Positions 1 to 56,376 are shown, counted from the first letter of the stretch. The stretch is 64,000 nt of DNA from Cristatella mucedo (GCA_009760855.2 WPIO01000020.1:2731501-2795500); one strand, 5' to 3'. The notes: generated by a model not told the origin, from the sequence alone. Numbers and translations: made by a program.

Positions 1-880
1 AACACGGCTAAGGAATCCCGACGAGTAGTAGTAAGACGAATAATGGCTCTAATGCCTTGTCAGACAAATTATGCAGGTACTCTAATGAGCTGATTAGAAC
101 TGGAATCTTTGAAGGCTCGAAAATGACGTCGTCCTCTTACAACAGAGTCCAAAGCTTTTTGGCAAGGCCGACAGGCTCAATCACAGCAGAGTAGAGTAGT
201 CACTTAGAAAAAAAGAAGTGCAGTTCGAGTGCCATCTTCAGCAGGTACCCTGTACGGCCGACTAAGCACCATTAACTTGAACGAAACTCCTTACCCCAAG
301 TCTGCCATAGAGTGACAACTACAAGCAGATTTTTTCACATTGCTTTATGCTGGTATCAATTCTGCTGTACGTGCTGTCCAACCTGAACTTGCAGGGTGAT
401 CAAATTTGGAACGGGTAAAAGCAAGGCTATTAGACAGCCGATAGATTCTCGGTCCCTAGTTAAGAGGCAGATCGAAGTCGAATTAGCAGGAGCTATTCTG
501 TCATTTCGGCATGCATGGGCAGAGAAAGTATATCCAAGATCAAAGGTTGTACACAAGACTGAGAATTCCTTTCGAAGCCACAACTGCACGACTTCCAATA
601 TGTCCTTCCCATCCACCAGACGTTAGCTGCACCACTAGCTGGATTAAGCATTATTAAATTTCGAAAGCACATTGTTGGCTGGAAGGAAATAATGTCGTTG
701 CTCTGCGCCTGCTACACGGCTCGAGCGCTGCCATGCCGGGGCGCTGAGCTGACAGAGTGGAGGCATGACTTAAGGCCTAGTCGGGAGCCCTGCAATTCTA
801 CTGCATACACGTAGGAAGCCTGGCCATGCGAGTGCCGAGTTGATCCTCTCGACTGGACTAGTCAGCCCAAGTTTCCATGT

Positions 881-930
881 CTACATAGAGATTACGTTCT
901 CTCAGGGTACTATCCCAAATAATTAAATTA
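881..930 (+). mobile_element. SINE-1 3'-tail remnant
   Basis: The segment carries GAGATTACGTTCTCTCAGGG followed by a tail like that of the SINE-1 copy ending near 42237. A degraded head may extend to about 770, but I cannot recognise promoter boxes there. It lies left of exon 11 of the ZIP gene. Confidence 0.35.
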
Positions 931-1220
931 CTATTGCATTATATACTTCTATGTGGCAAGAGATTTGGAGCTGCCGACAGGTGCAGCAGATTGGCCGGGG
1001 CCATGGCTGGCTGTGGTGACACCGAATGGCAGAACCATAGGTTTTGTGCCGATATGGCATCAGCAAGGATTAAGCAAGTGGCCGGGGTACCGAGCTCTAG
1101 TGCAGCAGCGTGGAAGCTGCCTCCGGTCGGTCGCACGCGGCCTCACTACCACCCCAAAACCCTGGGAAACGCTTGGGTGACCAGAGCTGCCAATAGCTAC
1201 AGGCAAACCGAGCTCAATAC

Positions 1221-45363
<44,143 letters not shown>

Positions 45364-45865
45364 AGCGCCGGCTCCTCGAACGAAATGGGAAGATCACGCA
45401 GCGAAACGTGACGCTCGGTCCAGCGGAGGGGGAGATAAGTTGAGGGCGTTGCACGTGCAGCGATAAATCAGCCGTAGTGGGTGGAAATAGCACAGACCCC
45501 CTTCCATAGGCTGGTGGGCAACGGAGCTGCCGCTGATTGGCTGCAGCCCGGCCTGCAGAGTGGCTTGCCAAGGCAGGACCTCACGCTCTCAATCCGGACT
45601 GCCTCCGGCCGTAGCCAGCTTGGAACCAGCGATGCCTACTCGTAGTTCTTGGCAGGTGTTTCAGCATATTCCGACGCCTACCTCAGACGCCTATCTCCCA
45701 TAGCCTTCGGTTGACCGATTCTGCCGCCTCGAATGCTGTGCTGTCCATGCTAGCATAGCTGAGAGTGCTGGCACCTGCCTACAACCACACCCAGCCTTAG
45801 TGCCCATGGACTGGAAGCCGCCGAACCACCTACTCAACTGTGAGGACGAGAGAGCGAGCGCTCGC

Positions 45866-45869
<4 letters not shown>

Positions 45870-45921
<52 letters not shown>

Positions 45922-45937
45922 GAGAGAGAGGGAGAGA
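45870..45937. repeat. (GA)n microsatellite
   Basis: GA dinucleotides inside the near copy of the duplication. The far copy has a shorter tract at 49061-49101. Confidence 0.97.
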
Positions 45938-46107
45938 TTGCGAGGACGAGGAGAAGGAGAGAGATGTGGGGAACTGCATCCCCCGGTCTGCTCGGGCTAT
46001 GGCTTCCATAAAAGCTCATTGGTGGTTCAAATATTACGGACATCGGAAATCATATGCATCACTATCTTTGGTTTTGAAGTCAAAGAAGCAATTCATGATA
46101 GAACGTT

Positions 46108-46245
46108 AGATAGAACGAAGAATGATATAAATATAAATATTGATATATAATGTAGATAAATATATAATAATATAATATATAATATAATATAGATATATAA
46201 TAAATAATAAATATAAATATAAATATATATAAATAGACTGATAGA
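46108..46245. repeat. AT-rich insertion present only in the near duplication copy
   Basis: ATAAATATAAATAT-type sequence separates GAACGTTAGAT from CTAATCAACCAG. In the far copy the corresponding sequence is continuous (GCGTTAGCCAATCAACC). Confidence 0.75.
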
Positions 46246-46628
46246 ACGAAGCTAATCAACCAGAACTGGACTGCTGCCTTTAACCGCCGTCCTCCTGCAG
46301 GTGTAGGTTTAACCTTGGCTCTTACGAGTGCAAGCCGATATGCTTCTCTTCTTACGAGCACCATTTCGAAGCCCAGGACGAGAGGCGATAGGGTTTGACG
46401 CCATGCGTGAATAGACAACCACTCGTGGCGCTCTGTGCTCGGGATAGATTAGCACCCGCCTCGCCCAGCGGTCTCCATCTGTCGCAAGCCGAGCGGCTCG
46501 TTCAACCCTGTCTGCTTGCGAAGGCGATTGACCACCTAGTAGAATTGAGACTAGGAGGACGTCAATTAAATGTGAAGGTATGACAGATAAATGTAAATAC
46601 AAACCTGGTACAACATAGAACTCACACG

Positions 46629-46629
<1 letters not shown>

Positions 46630-46694
<65 letters not shown>

Positions 46695-46978
46695 TAATGT
46701 CTTTTTCTTTCTGTCTCTCTTTCTTTCTGTCTCTCTCGCTCTTTCTTTCTGTCTCTCTCGCTCTTTCTTTCTGTCTCTCTCGCTCTTTCTTTCTGTCTCT
46801 CTCGCTCTCTTTCTCTCTCTCTCTCTTGCTCTCTCTCTGTCTGTCTTTCTGTCTCTCTTTCTTTCTGTCTCTCTCTTTCTCTTTCTGTCTCTCTTTCTCT
46901 TTCTGTCTCTCTTTCTTTCTGTCTCTCTCTCACTCTCAGTCTCTCTCTTGCTCTCAGTGTCTTCTAGCCCTTTCTCTG

Positions 46979-47065
<87 letters not shown>

Positions 47066-47068
47066 TAA
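46630..47068. repeat. (CT)n compound microsatellite
   Basis: Pure CT at 46630-46692 and 46980-47059, with a CTTTCTTTCTGTCTCT-type middle. The far copy has a similar block at 49664-50064. Confidence 0.97.
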
Positions 47069-47277
47069 GCGCTTTCTTATTGACAGGCAGTCGAGTAGTG
47101 CTACCTGGGCGAGGGTCCAAAGACCCTTCGCTGAACGGATCTTACAGGGTCATACATAGGCTAAATTTAGATTGGCTTATTCTCGTCTCGGGATGCTCGG
47201 AGGCCTCCTCCCTAACATGTCGTCACCGACTAGTGCTCAGCTTAGAGAGCAGCTAACATCCCCCGGCCCGCCACCTG

Positions 47278-47330
47278 GATTTAGTAAATCTCGACCTGGT
47301 TCGCAAGAGAGTGCGTTCGAATACTGGGGT
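47278..47330 (+). mobile_element. SINE-2, internal fragment
   Basis: GACCTGGTTCGCAAGAGAG and GCGTTCGAATACTGGGG match the B-box region of the SINE-2 copy at 50305. About 48 bases of head are missing here and the body is replaced by the microsatellite. Confidence 0.65.
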
Positions 47331-47336
47331 AGGCGA

Positions 47337-48119
47337 AGAGAAACAGAGAGAGACAGAAAGACAGAGAGAGAAGGAGACACAGACAGAGAGAGACAGAGTG
47401 AGAGACGGAGGGAGAGACGGAGAGAGAGACAGAGAGAGACAGAGAGACAGAGAGACAAACAGAGAGATAGAAAGAGAGACAGACAGAGAGACAGAGAGAC
47501 AGCGACAGAGAGACAGCGACAGACAGCGACAGACAGCGACAGACAGCGACAGACAGCGACAGACAGCGACAGACAGCGACAGACAGCGACAGACAGCGAC
47601 AGACAGCGACAGACAGCGACAGAGAGACAGCGACAGACAGCGACAGACAGCGACAGACAGCGACAGACAGCGACAGACAGCGACAGACAGCGACAGACAG
47701 CGACAGACAGCGACAGACAGCGACAGACAGCGACAGACAGCGACAGACAGCGACAGACAGCGACAGACAGCGACAGACAGCGACAGACAGCGACAGACAG
47801 CGACAGACAGCGACAGACAGCGACAGACAGCGACAGACAGCGACAGACAGCGACAGACAGCGACAGACAGCGACAGACAGCGACAGACAGAGACAGACAG
47901 AGACAGACAGAGACAGACAGAGACAGACAGAGACAGACAGAGACAGACAGAGACAGACAGAGACAGACAGAGACAGACAGAGACAGACAGAGACAGACAG
48001 AGACAGACAGAGACAGACAGAGTTAGACAGAGACAGACAGAGACAGATAGAGACAGACAGAGACAGACAGAGACAGACAGAGACAGACAGAGACAGACAG
48101 AGACAGACAGAGACAGATA
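47337..48119. repeat. Microsatellite array with 10-base unit (CGACAGACAG, then AGACAGACAG)
   Basis: After GA-rich sequence, a 10-base unit CGACAGACAG repeats almost perfectly from about 47517 to 47885, with one GAGA interruption near 47622. It then switches to AGACAGACAG to 48119. The long open frames on both strands (Arg-Gln-Thr or Ser-Leu-Val-type) are repeat artefacts. Confidence 0.98.
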
Positions 48120-48335
48120 GCTCTTAGCACACTGTGTAAACAAATTATTGTAATTTAATATACCCCCATAATGATAAATGTGCTTAAAGCCATCCATCTG
48201 ACAGTCCATTGTAACAAGTACATATTGTCATTCTTACGGTGGGCCTTTATAATGTTTATACTATTACTATCACGATGGCAGAACTGTGGTGAGTGTCATA
48301 TCAAAATTACTAGGACACATTTTACTTTAGATAAT
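48120..48335 (+). repeat. Dispersed repeat D, copy 2
   Basis: Homologous to 33437-33650, including AATTATTGTAATTTAATATA, ATCTGACAGTCCATTGTAAC and TGAGTGTCATATCAAAATTA. It stops exactly where the far duplication copy starts. Confidence 0.85.
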
Positions 48336-48560
48336 TTCCCGAGTGCAGTTGACGCAGTCAGCGTAGTCGCTCAGAAGACGGACAGCGTCCGAAAACGGGA
48401 AAGCCTGGCCACTTCTGCCGTCTTTGCTCGAGCAGCCGGTCATAAAGTTTTCGAACGGATTCGGGAGAGCGCTGCTGTCGGAGCCACCGCCCTCGACTGT
48501 GCCGAGCAGCAGCGCGCCGACTGCAGCCATAAAGCAGAGAACTGCCATTCCCAGTCGCAT
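48336..48560 (-). CDS. SLC39A4/12-like: ZIP exon 1, far copy: intact frame, 3' end lost
   Basis: The frame MRLGMAVLCFMAAVGALLLG through GQAFPFSDAVRLLSDYADC to CVNCTRE is uninterrupted, unlike the near copy. It then runs into unrelated DNA and reaches a stop at 48327 without a convincing donor. The only in-phase alternative is a weak GTCAAC after DYADC. It could be a second start exon, or a copy left non-functional by the duplication boundary. Confidence 0.7.
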
Positions 48561-49060
48561 AGCGCCGGCTCCACGAACGAAATGGGAAGATCACGGAGCG
48601 AAACGTGACGCTCGGTCCAGCGGAGGGGGAGATAAGTTGAGGGCGTTGCACGTGCAGCGATAAAGCAGCCGTAGTGGGTGGAAATAGCACAGACCCCCTT
48701 CCATAGGCTGGTGGGCAACGGTGCTGCAGCTGATTGGCTGCAGCCCGGCCTGCAGAGTGGTTTGCCAAGGCGGGACCTCATGCTCTCAATCCGGACTGCC
48801 TCCGGCCGTAGCCAGCTTGGAACCAGCGATGCCTACTCGTAGTTCTTGGCAGGTGTTTCAGCATATTCCGATGCCTACCTCAGACGCCTATCTACCGTAG
48901 CCTTCGGTTGACCGATTCAGCTGCCTCGAATGCTGTGCTGTCCATGCTAGCATAGCTGAGAGTGCTGGCACCTCCCTACAGTTACACCCAGCCTTAGTGC
49001 CCGTGGACTGGAAGCCGCCGAACCACCTACTCAACTGTGAGGACGAGAGAGCGAGCGTTC

Positions 49061-49101
49061 GCCCGAGAGAAAGAGAGAGGGAGAGAGAGAGAGGGAGATT
49101 G
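49061..49101. repeat. (GA)n microsatellite, short
   Basis: Counterpart of 45870-45937 in the far copy, with GGGA interruptions. Confidence 0.9.
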
Positions 49102-49663
49102 CGAGGCTGTGGAGAATGAGAGAGATGTGGGGAACTGCATGCCCTCCCACCACCACATCTGCCCTGGCTATCGCTTGCATTAAAGCTTATTGGTGGTTCA
49201 AGTATTATGGTCATCAGAAATCATGTGCATCGCTATCTTTGGCTTCGAAGTCAAAGAAGCAATTCATAATAGAGCGTTAGCCAATCAACCGTATCTGGAC
49301 TGCTGCCTTTAACCGTCGTCCTCCTGCAGGTGCTGGTTTAACCTTGGCTCTTACGAGTGCAAGCCGATAGGCTTGTATTCTTAGGAGAACCATTTCGAAG
49401 CCCAGGCCGAGAGGCGATAGGGTTTGGCGCCATGCGTGAATAGACAACCACTCGTGGCGCTCTGTGCTCGGGATAGATTAGCACCCTGCCTCGCCCAGCG
49501 GTCTCCATCTGTCGCAAGCCGAGCGGCTCGTTCAACCCTGTCTGCTTGCGAAGGCGATTGACCACCAAGTAGAATTGAGCCTAGGAGGACGTCAATTAAA
49601 TGTGAGGGTATAACAGATAAATGTAAATACAAACCTGGTACAGCATAGAACTCCCACGGACTC

Positions 49664-50067
<404 letters not shown>

Positions 50068-50304
50068 GAGCGCTTTCTTATTGACAGGCGTTCGAGTAGT
50101 GCTACCTGGGCGAGGGTCCAAAGACCCTTCGCTGTACGGATCTTGCAGGGTCATACATAGGCTAAATTTAGATTGGCTTATTCTTGTCTCGGGATGCTCG
50201 GAGGCCTCCTCCCTAACATGCCGTCAGCGACTAGAGCTCAGCTTAGAGAGCAGCTAACATCCCCCGGCCTGCCACCTGGATTTAGTAGATCTTTTTTGGT
50301 GAGC

Positions 50305-50490
50305 CGCGATGGCACGCCAGGTAAGACGTTTGATTTTCACGACCTCGTTCGTGAGAGAGTGGGTTCGAATACGCGGGACGGGGGGGGGGTTGACGATTCT
50401 TTACTGCCACTGAGAGCGATGGTGATAGCTATAAAGGCTCTTCTGTGCTCTCGTGTTCTACAAAAGAGGCTGTTAAGTCAGCTAATAATT
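50305..50490 (+). mobile_element. SINE-2, copy c
   Basis: GCGATGGCACGCCAGGTAAG head, GTGGGTTCGAATACGCGGG B box, TTGACGATTCTTTACTGCC and GGTGATAGCTATAAAGGCTC body, and AGGCTGTTAAGTCAGCTAA end. It forms the right border of the duplicated segment. Confidence 0.8.
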
Positions 50491-51335
50491 TTCGAAGCCG
50501 TTTTTTAGCGTCGCCTCTAGCCGCTAGCAGTCAGGCTTGTGGTGACCGCAGGGCTAACTAATTTCAGGGATGAACGACCGGTTAAAGCTGATGAAAGCAA
50601 TGCCATCCATCCCAGGAATCAAATGCGATGCAAAAGCGCGATCGACAGTGTGCAAAGGCTGCAAAGCGGTAATCTGGCACTGCACCTGACGGCAGCATCC
50701 AGAAGGCGATTGCTAAGCGAAGCTTCATCGAGCGACTGAGCACTGCACGCACGGACGAGTGCTTGCATACGCAGTGCCTGGAGAGCCAGGAGGGAGGTGG
50801 GGGCGTTTGCCTCCTACCCCACCCACCGCAGGAAGCGACGTGGGCCACCCCTTATCCCCATGCGTCATGACCGTCACTAAGGACCAAATTGCGTCTTACT
50901 TTCACTCCGACGAGCAACCGCCGCCACGCTCTTGTCGAATAAGCACTATCATTTTGCGGCATAATTTTAATTTATTGCGGGTCTAGCCCTGCCTGCATGA
51001 ACGTCCCGTTGGTCTTGCCCCCCCCCCCAGATGAAAACCTTGGCTCCGCTATGACACGCACGCCCAGCCTACCGTGCCCTGTCGAAGCCGATACGTGTGT
51101 CTGGCTGGCTCCTCCTCAGTGGAGGCTGCACGCCGAAACTCTCCTGCCTTTTACTTTTCTAAGTGCTTGCAGTGCCTACATGCAGATTGTTCTCTTATGG
51201 CACCATGCGAATGTCTTACTATAACCATTTTTACTAGTATTATCAACATCATTATGGAAGGACCAGTCTAAAATGCGAGCGTTTTGTCGGGACGCTTATA
51301 TAACAGTTGCTAGATGCTTCTTCTCTTTTGATTTC
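50491..51335. other. Upstream region, nothing recognised
   Basis: A GC-rich patch at 50750-51010 includes a run of C near 51020. A promoter for the ZIP gene could lie here or at 45.4-48.8 kb, but no element shows it. Confidence 0.35.
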
Positions 51336-51465
51336 TACAATTTAATGTAACGTATCTCCGTCTGTAACTATGCAAAGCCCCAGGGACTAAACGGGTTGCC
51401 TTGCCGGAGAGATCTTGTATAGCTCACTCAAAGCGAAGGCCTCTTTCGGCGATTTTGACGACTTG
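51336..51465 (-). mobile_element. LINE family B, 3' tail only
   Basis: TAATGTAACGTATCTCCGTC and the AGCTCACTCAAAGC end match the family B 3' UTR. It stops after CTCTTTCGGCG. Confidence 0.6.
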
Positions 51466-51934
51466 TCTTGCTTTTCCTTAATCTGGACGCAAATAAATGG
51501 ACCTTGGGGCTGCAGCATCGTGTGTCCACGTAGCGGTCAAGACGCTCCCCGATGCTGACATGAGCGATCTAGATGGCTACCAGCGACTGAGCCCAGGAGG
51601 CGGGGCAATGAAGCCGACGACGATAGCCGTCTCCTGCGTTATAAATTGCTCTGCAACTGTAGTCCCTCTGGCATCTCTCATGGACTGATTTTGGCGATTT
51701 CCCTCCTTTTTTCCACTGGCCGTCAAAGAACGGAACCTACCCTGGTTGAAGGGCTGAACGCACGCCAAGCAAGAAAGAAGCCAGCTTTGCCGGTTGGGGG
51801 TGTAGGAAAACGGTCGGTAGAAACACTCATCCGAGCTAAGCTCTCACGCCGGCCACAACCTAATGTATTGAGCTGTACCTCCGTACGTAACTCTTCAGAG
51901 TGACAATGGCTAATGGTGCTACTCTCGAACTTTT
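51466..51934. other. Unassigned stretch between two LINE-B pieces
   Basis: About 470 bases without recognised motif. Confidence 0.4.
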
Positions 51935-52470
51935 TCTTTAGCACACTCAAAGCCTGAGTGGCTGTCGGCGAAAATACGGTTCTCCACCAGACTCACGCGA
52001 AAAAGAGAACGTGGGAAGCACAAGTGAGCCGAAAGGGAAGTGAGGGGAGTGAGCAGCATGGAGGTAATAGCTCAGGACGGCATGCAATGTGCCGTAGTCG
52101 GTAGCAGGAGATTTATGTCATTCCGCAAGAATTGTGGAAGTGACTTCTGCAGTCTAGTACACGTTGAGCAAAAGCTGCAGTCGCCAACGGTCTTTAGTTG
52201 GAGGATCGGAACAGCGTCGACCAACAGGGAGCGATCACAGCTCCTTTAGCTAAGGAGACACATAGCTAACCTGGGTTGTCTGCTGACTAGACTTGTAGCC
52301 ATACTCGTCACCAGCTGCAGAGGTTGCATAGGTATTTTCGGTAACCCAGCCAAAACAGTGTGGCTTTAGTGATTTCTTGACAGAGCCAGGGAGCTAGTTG
52401 GATTTTTAGCAAAACTCGGGCTGGCGGCTCCAAGTTTTAGACAGGTATCGGATGTGACGGCTAGTTTTAG
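51935..52470 (-). mobile_element. LINE family B, C-terminal part and 3' UTR
   Basis: The segment from TAGCACACTCAAAGCCTGAG to CACCAGCTGCAGAGG and beyond matches the family B copies at 55921 and 58325. Coding is decayed. Confidence 0.6.
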
Positions 52471-52527
52471 AAGCAGTCTTCTTCATATATGATCACATAA
52501 ATATATACAGATATGTAAGTAATTTGC

Positions 52528-52692
52528 AAAGGGCCCTAAGATAGCTGAATTTCTATACAGATCTTCGCATATGCCACAGAGCTCGAGCCAACATCCTCAA
52601 TAACAGTCTTCCTCAATAATTCTCGTAAAGGTAAGCCCATTGACCTCAGTCGTTTAAGGCGAGAACCTTAACCCTTTGGCAAAACCAGGGCG
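52528..52692 (-). mobile_element. SINE-1, decayed minus copy
   Basis: Minus reading has GCCAAAGGGTTAAGGTTCTCGCC-like head (shown on plus as GGCGAGAACCTTAACCC), then a CATATGCGAAGATC segment and a decayed AAATTCAGCTATCTTAGGGC tail. Confidence 0.5.
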
Positions 52693-52879
52693 ACGAATCT
52701 TTCAAAATTGAAGTACTATCAAAGAGGACACCTCAATTCCATGCACTTGGTAATGGTCGCACTGCAGCATCACCAATTAAAAGAGCAAAGTCTTGGAGTG
52801 TCCAAAAATAGGAAACAGCCTTTATCATAGTTTGTTCGGTTTAATCACTCTTCTGACCAATAATCTATTGAAGAAAAAT

Positions 52880-53330
52880 TGCTGTTTCAAGTGTATTTTA
52901 GATGTAGGAGATCAGGAAAGCACACTTTCAATCAGCTCCGCACTCAAGTTGCCTACTTTCAGCTACATAACATTGCTAAAATTCGGGGTTGTTTAGACAG
53001 GGATACCACTTCTAAGCTGGTCCATGCGTTTGTGACATCTCGTCTTGACTTCTGCAAGTCACTCCTTTCTGGCCTACCGGCATGTGCAATCAGGCACTTA
53101 CAGCTGGTGCAAAATTCTATAGCTAGGCTTGTCTGTCGTGAGCGGTGCAATTGCCACATTACATCACTTCTTGCCGACCTGCACTGGCTACCAGTCAAGC
53201 AACGGATTGGCTTCAAGGTTTTGTCGCTCCCTTTTACGTACCTTCATTCTTTGGCTCCAGCCTATCTCTCAGATCTACTCCCCCCACCAGGCTTTTCGGA
53301 GAATAACTGTTTATCTATACCTCATACAGA
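52880..53330 (+). mobile_element. LINE family A copy A12, internal piece
   Basis: Plus frame with LHNIAKIRGCLDRDTTSKLV, LQLVQNSIARLVCRERCNC and LLADLHWLPVKQRIGFKVLS. The match stops at CCTCATACAGACC, so the 3' end is missing. Confidence 0.85.
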
Positions 53331-53940
53331 CCTGCTGAATTGTGCGGGCAATCGCACACAGCAAAAGATCGAGTCGACAATACGGCAGGCAGTATATTAA
53401 TGTACAAAGGAAGCCGCAAAAAAGCTCCCAACCCCCGGCCCGGAAAATACCAAATATTGTACTATTACGTCAGCTGTCCTTCAGTGCTGACTTCCATCGA
53501 CGTAGTGGGCTATCTCGGTACAGCGGACTCAACACCCTTTCTTCCCACGAGAAGCCGACTGAGTATCAGTCGGCTTCTGAAAGAATAGACAACAATGGAG
53601 AAGCGCTATTTGGCACAAACAGGCAAACAAGAGAAAATAACAAAAACACAAGAATTGGGACTAGTCCTGTTTAAAAACGATCCTCATAAGCCAAGAGGCT
53701 ACGAGACCCATACTCGTAGGAGGCAGACCAAACCACGGCCTTTGGTGACAAGCCGGATGCGTAGGCCACCAGCGTTTAGCCACCACTGGGGCATAGCTAA
53801 CGCCTTTTTGAAACAACCAGAGATTGAGTACGTGCCTTCTCCCTCTGTTGCACGGGGTTCGAATGTCTCTGTTGCATTGACGGCCGCTTTTACGTCACCA
53901 GCTCTACTGTCACAGCAGCAGTCCTGGCCGCACTGACCAG
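53331..53940. other. Unassigned stretch with two overlapping plus frames
   Basis: Frames at 53342-53674 (110 codons) and 53595-53936 (113 codons) are polar, in different phases and match nothing I know. The stretch replaces the expected end of LINE A12, so it may be an inserted element of unknown type. Confidence 0.3.
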
Positions 53941-54230
53941 CGTCATAGTCGTGCCGACCAGTGCCGTAGCATTGCCGACTATCATCGTAGCCACACCTCC
54001 AGGTATTGACGTTGCTCCACTAACCGTCGTAGCAGCACTGACCGTTGTAGGCGTGGCAGCGCTGACCGTCGTAGCAGCACTAGCAGGAGCAGCCGCGCTG
54101 ACCAGTGCTGCAGAACTGACCGTAGTCACGTCACTGAACGTCGTAGCACCTAGCGGAGTCTCTGGGCTAGTCGTCGTCGAAGCACGACCGTGGTCGCAGC
54201 CGTCTCAGTGACCTCTTCGGCGACCTCCCT
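53920..54230. repeat. Degenerate minisatellite, unit like GCACTGACCGTCGTAGCA
   Basis: Irregular repeats of about 18-21 bases built on GCACTGACCGTCGTAG. The Ala/Val/Thr-rich frames on both strands reflect the repeat. Confidence 0.7.
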
Positions 54231-54278
54231 CACTGCTGACCTCTCGCGGACCTCTATTGTCGTCTGGCAGTGAGCAGT

Positions 54279-54500
54279 TTAGCTGACCGGCGTCTTTCGG
54301 GCCGCCACCTCATGGGACGGTGCCATCTTATCCTCCTGCTCGTGGGTCGCCGTTTCGTGGACCACTAGCACTTCGTGGGCAACATCTTCTGCCTCCTCGA
54401 CAGCCGCCGACGCTGCAACCGTTATTTCAAAGGCCGCCGTAGGCTGCTCCTCCACCGTCGCTGCCACCTTCTGCAGCTCTTGCAAACTTGTATTTTGCAA
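54279..54500 (-). CDS. Uncharacterised 73-codon minus frame
   Basis: Begins MQNTSLQELQKVAATVEEQP, continues acidic and Ala-rich (AAVEEAEDVAHEVLVVHE). It borders the minisatellite and may be a decayed extension of it. No family recognised. Confidence 0.2.
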   Translation of the reverse strand: MQNTSLQELQKVAATVEEQPTAAFEITVAASAAVEEAEDVAHEVLVVHETATHEQEDKMAPSHEVAARKTPVS

Positions 54501-54504
54501 ACTT

Positions 54505-55195
54505 GTTTATGTTTATTTGTTTAAACATGCAAACTTGTTTATTTCGCATCGGAAATGAGTTAATTTCAAGTCAATCTCTGAAGTAGGTACAACAGAGTGA
54601 CTTTCTCCCTAATTGCTTTTGTGACAAATTTAGAGGCAAATGCCAGTATTCCCTAAAACTTTTGCTTTTTGTATCTAGGTCAGTTACTAGCTTAAAAGGT
54701 TCTAACGAATAATAGCCTTTGTATCTAAATCTTTGGCATAAGCAATTAGAGACTAACACTTATTAAGCGAAAATAACGCTTACTGTATTATAACGTGTCT
54801 CCGTCTGTAGCTCCACATTGTCTCAAGATCTACAAATATGCAGGTGTAGAGCAAGAGTTTTGCATTGGTGCTCCCAGAGCCGAAGCCTTGGTTTAGATTC
54901 GCATGCGGTCGTCGACAGACTTTATCTGATGCAAACAATTGACAATGAGAATCATAGCTAAGCCATTAAGGTAGTCGAGAAAGTAATTATCACAGAACAA
55001 AAAGCTCAGACTTCTGAAAAGGATATGCCACTGTCGGCAGCGGGAATATGTTAGTGGAGTGTCATCTGTATCGGTACATAAGTAAACTCAATGTCCATCC
55101 AGGCACTTTTACGCTTTTTGCAGACTAATCAATATTCAATGGTTATCAAATACACTGTAACATTTTATGAAAACATGTAAAAACGAGCACCACTC
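54505..55195. other. Unassigned stretch
   Basis: A fragment AACGTGTCTCCGTCTGTAGC near 54794 resembles the end of LINE family B. Nothing else was recognised. Confidence 0.4.
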
Positions 55196-55920
55196 TTGAC
55201 AATTATAATAATAAGTCTGTATATCGTCATCAGAAAACTTATTCTCAGTCTAGGCACTTTACATACGCTGTAAAGAAAGCATGATAGGATGGTTAGTGGT
55301 TGCCTGCTCAATAAAAACATGCATAACATAGTTACAGGTGACAAGCACTGTGTCAGCATGCATCTATGGTTAGTTGCGGCATGCGTATTGTCGGCATGCA
55401 GAAGCACACAGGGGACGAATCGCATGGACTCACTAAATGCTCTGATAAATAGATGCGTTTTAGCTTCTTTTTAAATATAGACAAGTCAGGGGATGACGTG
55501 ACGCAACTCAGAAATGAATTCCAGGGTTTGGGCGCCACATACCAAAGACACGGTCTATGAAGGATTGTAGGTACCTACGAAGTATAGGTGAATATATAGT
55601 AATATAGCGATGAAATTCCGAAAAGTAAGTGGTACGATGCTGAGCCTTGTGGGAGAGTAGATCTGATAGGAGGGCTGGAGCCAAAGAATGAAGGGACCTA
55701 AAAGTGAGTTACAGAACCTTGAAGTCGATGCGTTGCTTGACTGGTAGCCAGGTTAAAGATACGTGGTGAGATTTGGCAACTGCGACACTCTCAACCGACA
55801 AGACTTGCTGAAGAGTTTTACACCAGCTGTAAGCACCTTAGTGCACAAGCCAGAAGATGAGCAAGCAGTGATTAACAGAAGTCAAGACGCGATATCACAA
55901 AACAGGGACCAATTTTGATG

Positions 55921-56376
55921 TAATGTAATGTGTAATGTATCTCCTTCTGTAACCCCGCAAAGTCATAAAGACTGTATGGATGTTACGCATGAGAGTTTTT
56001 TTATAGCGCACTCACAGCCTAAGCGGCTTTCGGTACGCATTCGGTAGCCAACAGACTTCGTCTCACGCAACGAAGAGAAAGTGGGAAGCATAGCAGAGCA
56101 GTTGAGGTAGTGAGTAGCATGGAAGTAGTAGCTCAGGACCGCTGAAAAGGCTGACCCATAGTCGGCAGCAGTAGAGTAGTTGTCGTTGCATAAGAATTTG
56201 AAAGCGAGTTCCACAGTCTAGGACCTGCAGAGCTACAGCTTCTGTCGCCAATGGTCTTTAGTGGAGAAATGGACGCTAATTTATTGTCCACACATGAACT
56301 GAGGGTGCGAACAGGCTGAAACTGGTGCAGCAGTTCAGCTATGTACAAAGGAGCTAAGCCCTGGCGGGCCTTGTTG
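55921..56376 (-). mobile_element. LINE family B 3' end nested in A13
   Basis: TTACA-type tail, GTATCTCCTTCTGTAACC, the 3' UTR and minus-strand coding (APLYIAELLHQFQPVR, IGDRSCSSAGPRLWNSLS) to about 56376. Family A sequence continues on both sides. Confidence 0.85.

Noticed and set aside
39-80. Minus reading LHNLSDKALEPLF, similar to the TM4 HNxxD motif of ZIPs
   Set aside because: The Gly after the Asp and the following TM4 sequence are absent, there is no upstream hydrophobic half and no acceptor. Probably coincidence.
46566-47120. Arg-Glu or Ser-Leu repeat frames over CT/GA tracts here and at 2.5, 41.6, 45.9 and 49.7 kb, and Cys-Val or Thr-His frames over CA tracts
   Set aside because: These are artefacts of dinucleotide repeats.
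47172-48209. Very long open frames on both strands (up to 318 codons), rich in Arg-Gln-Thr-Asp or Ser-Leu-Val-Cys
   Set aside because: They read through the 10-base microsatellite, which lacks stops in every frame. There is no start context, domain or splice support.
53920-54230. Possible CRISPR-like or structured repeat array
   Set aside because: Units are irregular, adjacent and lack unique spacers. The context is eukaryotic.
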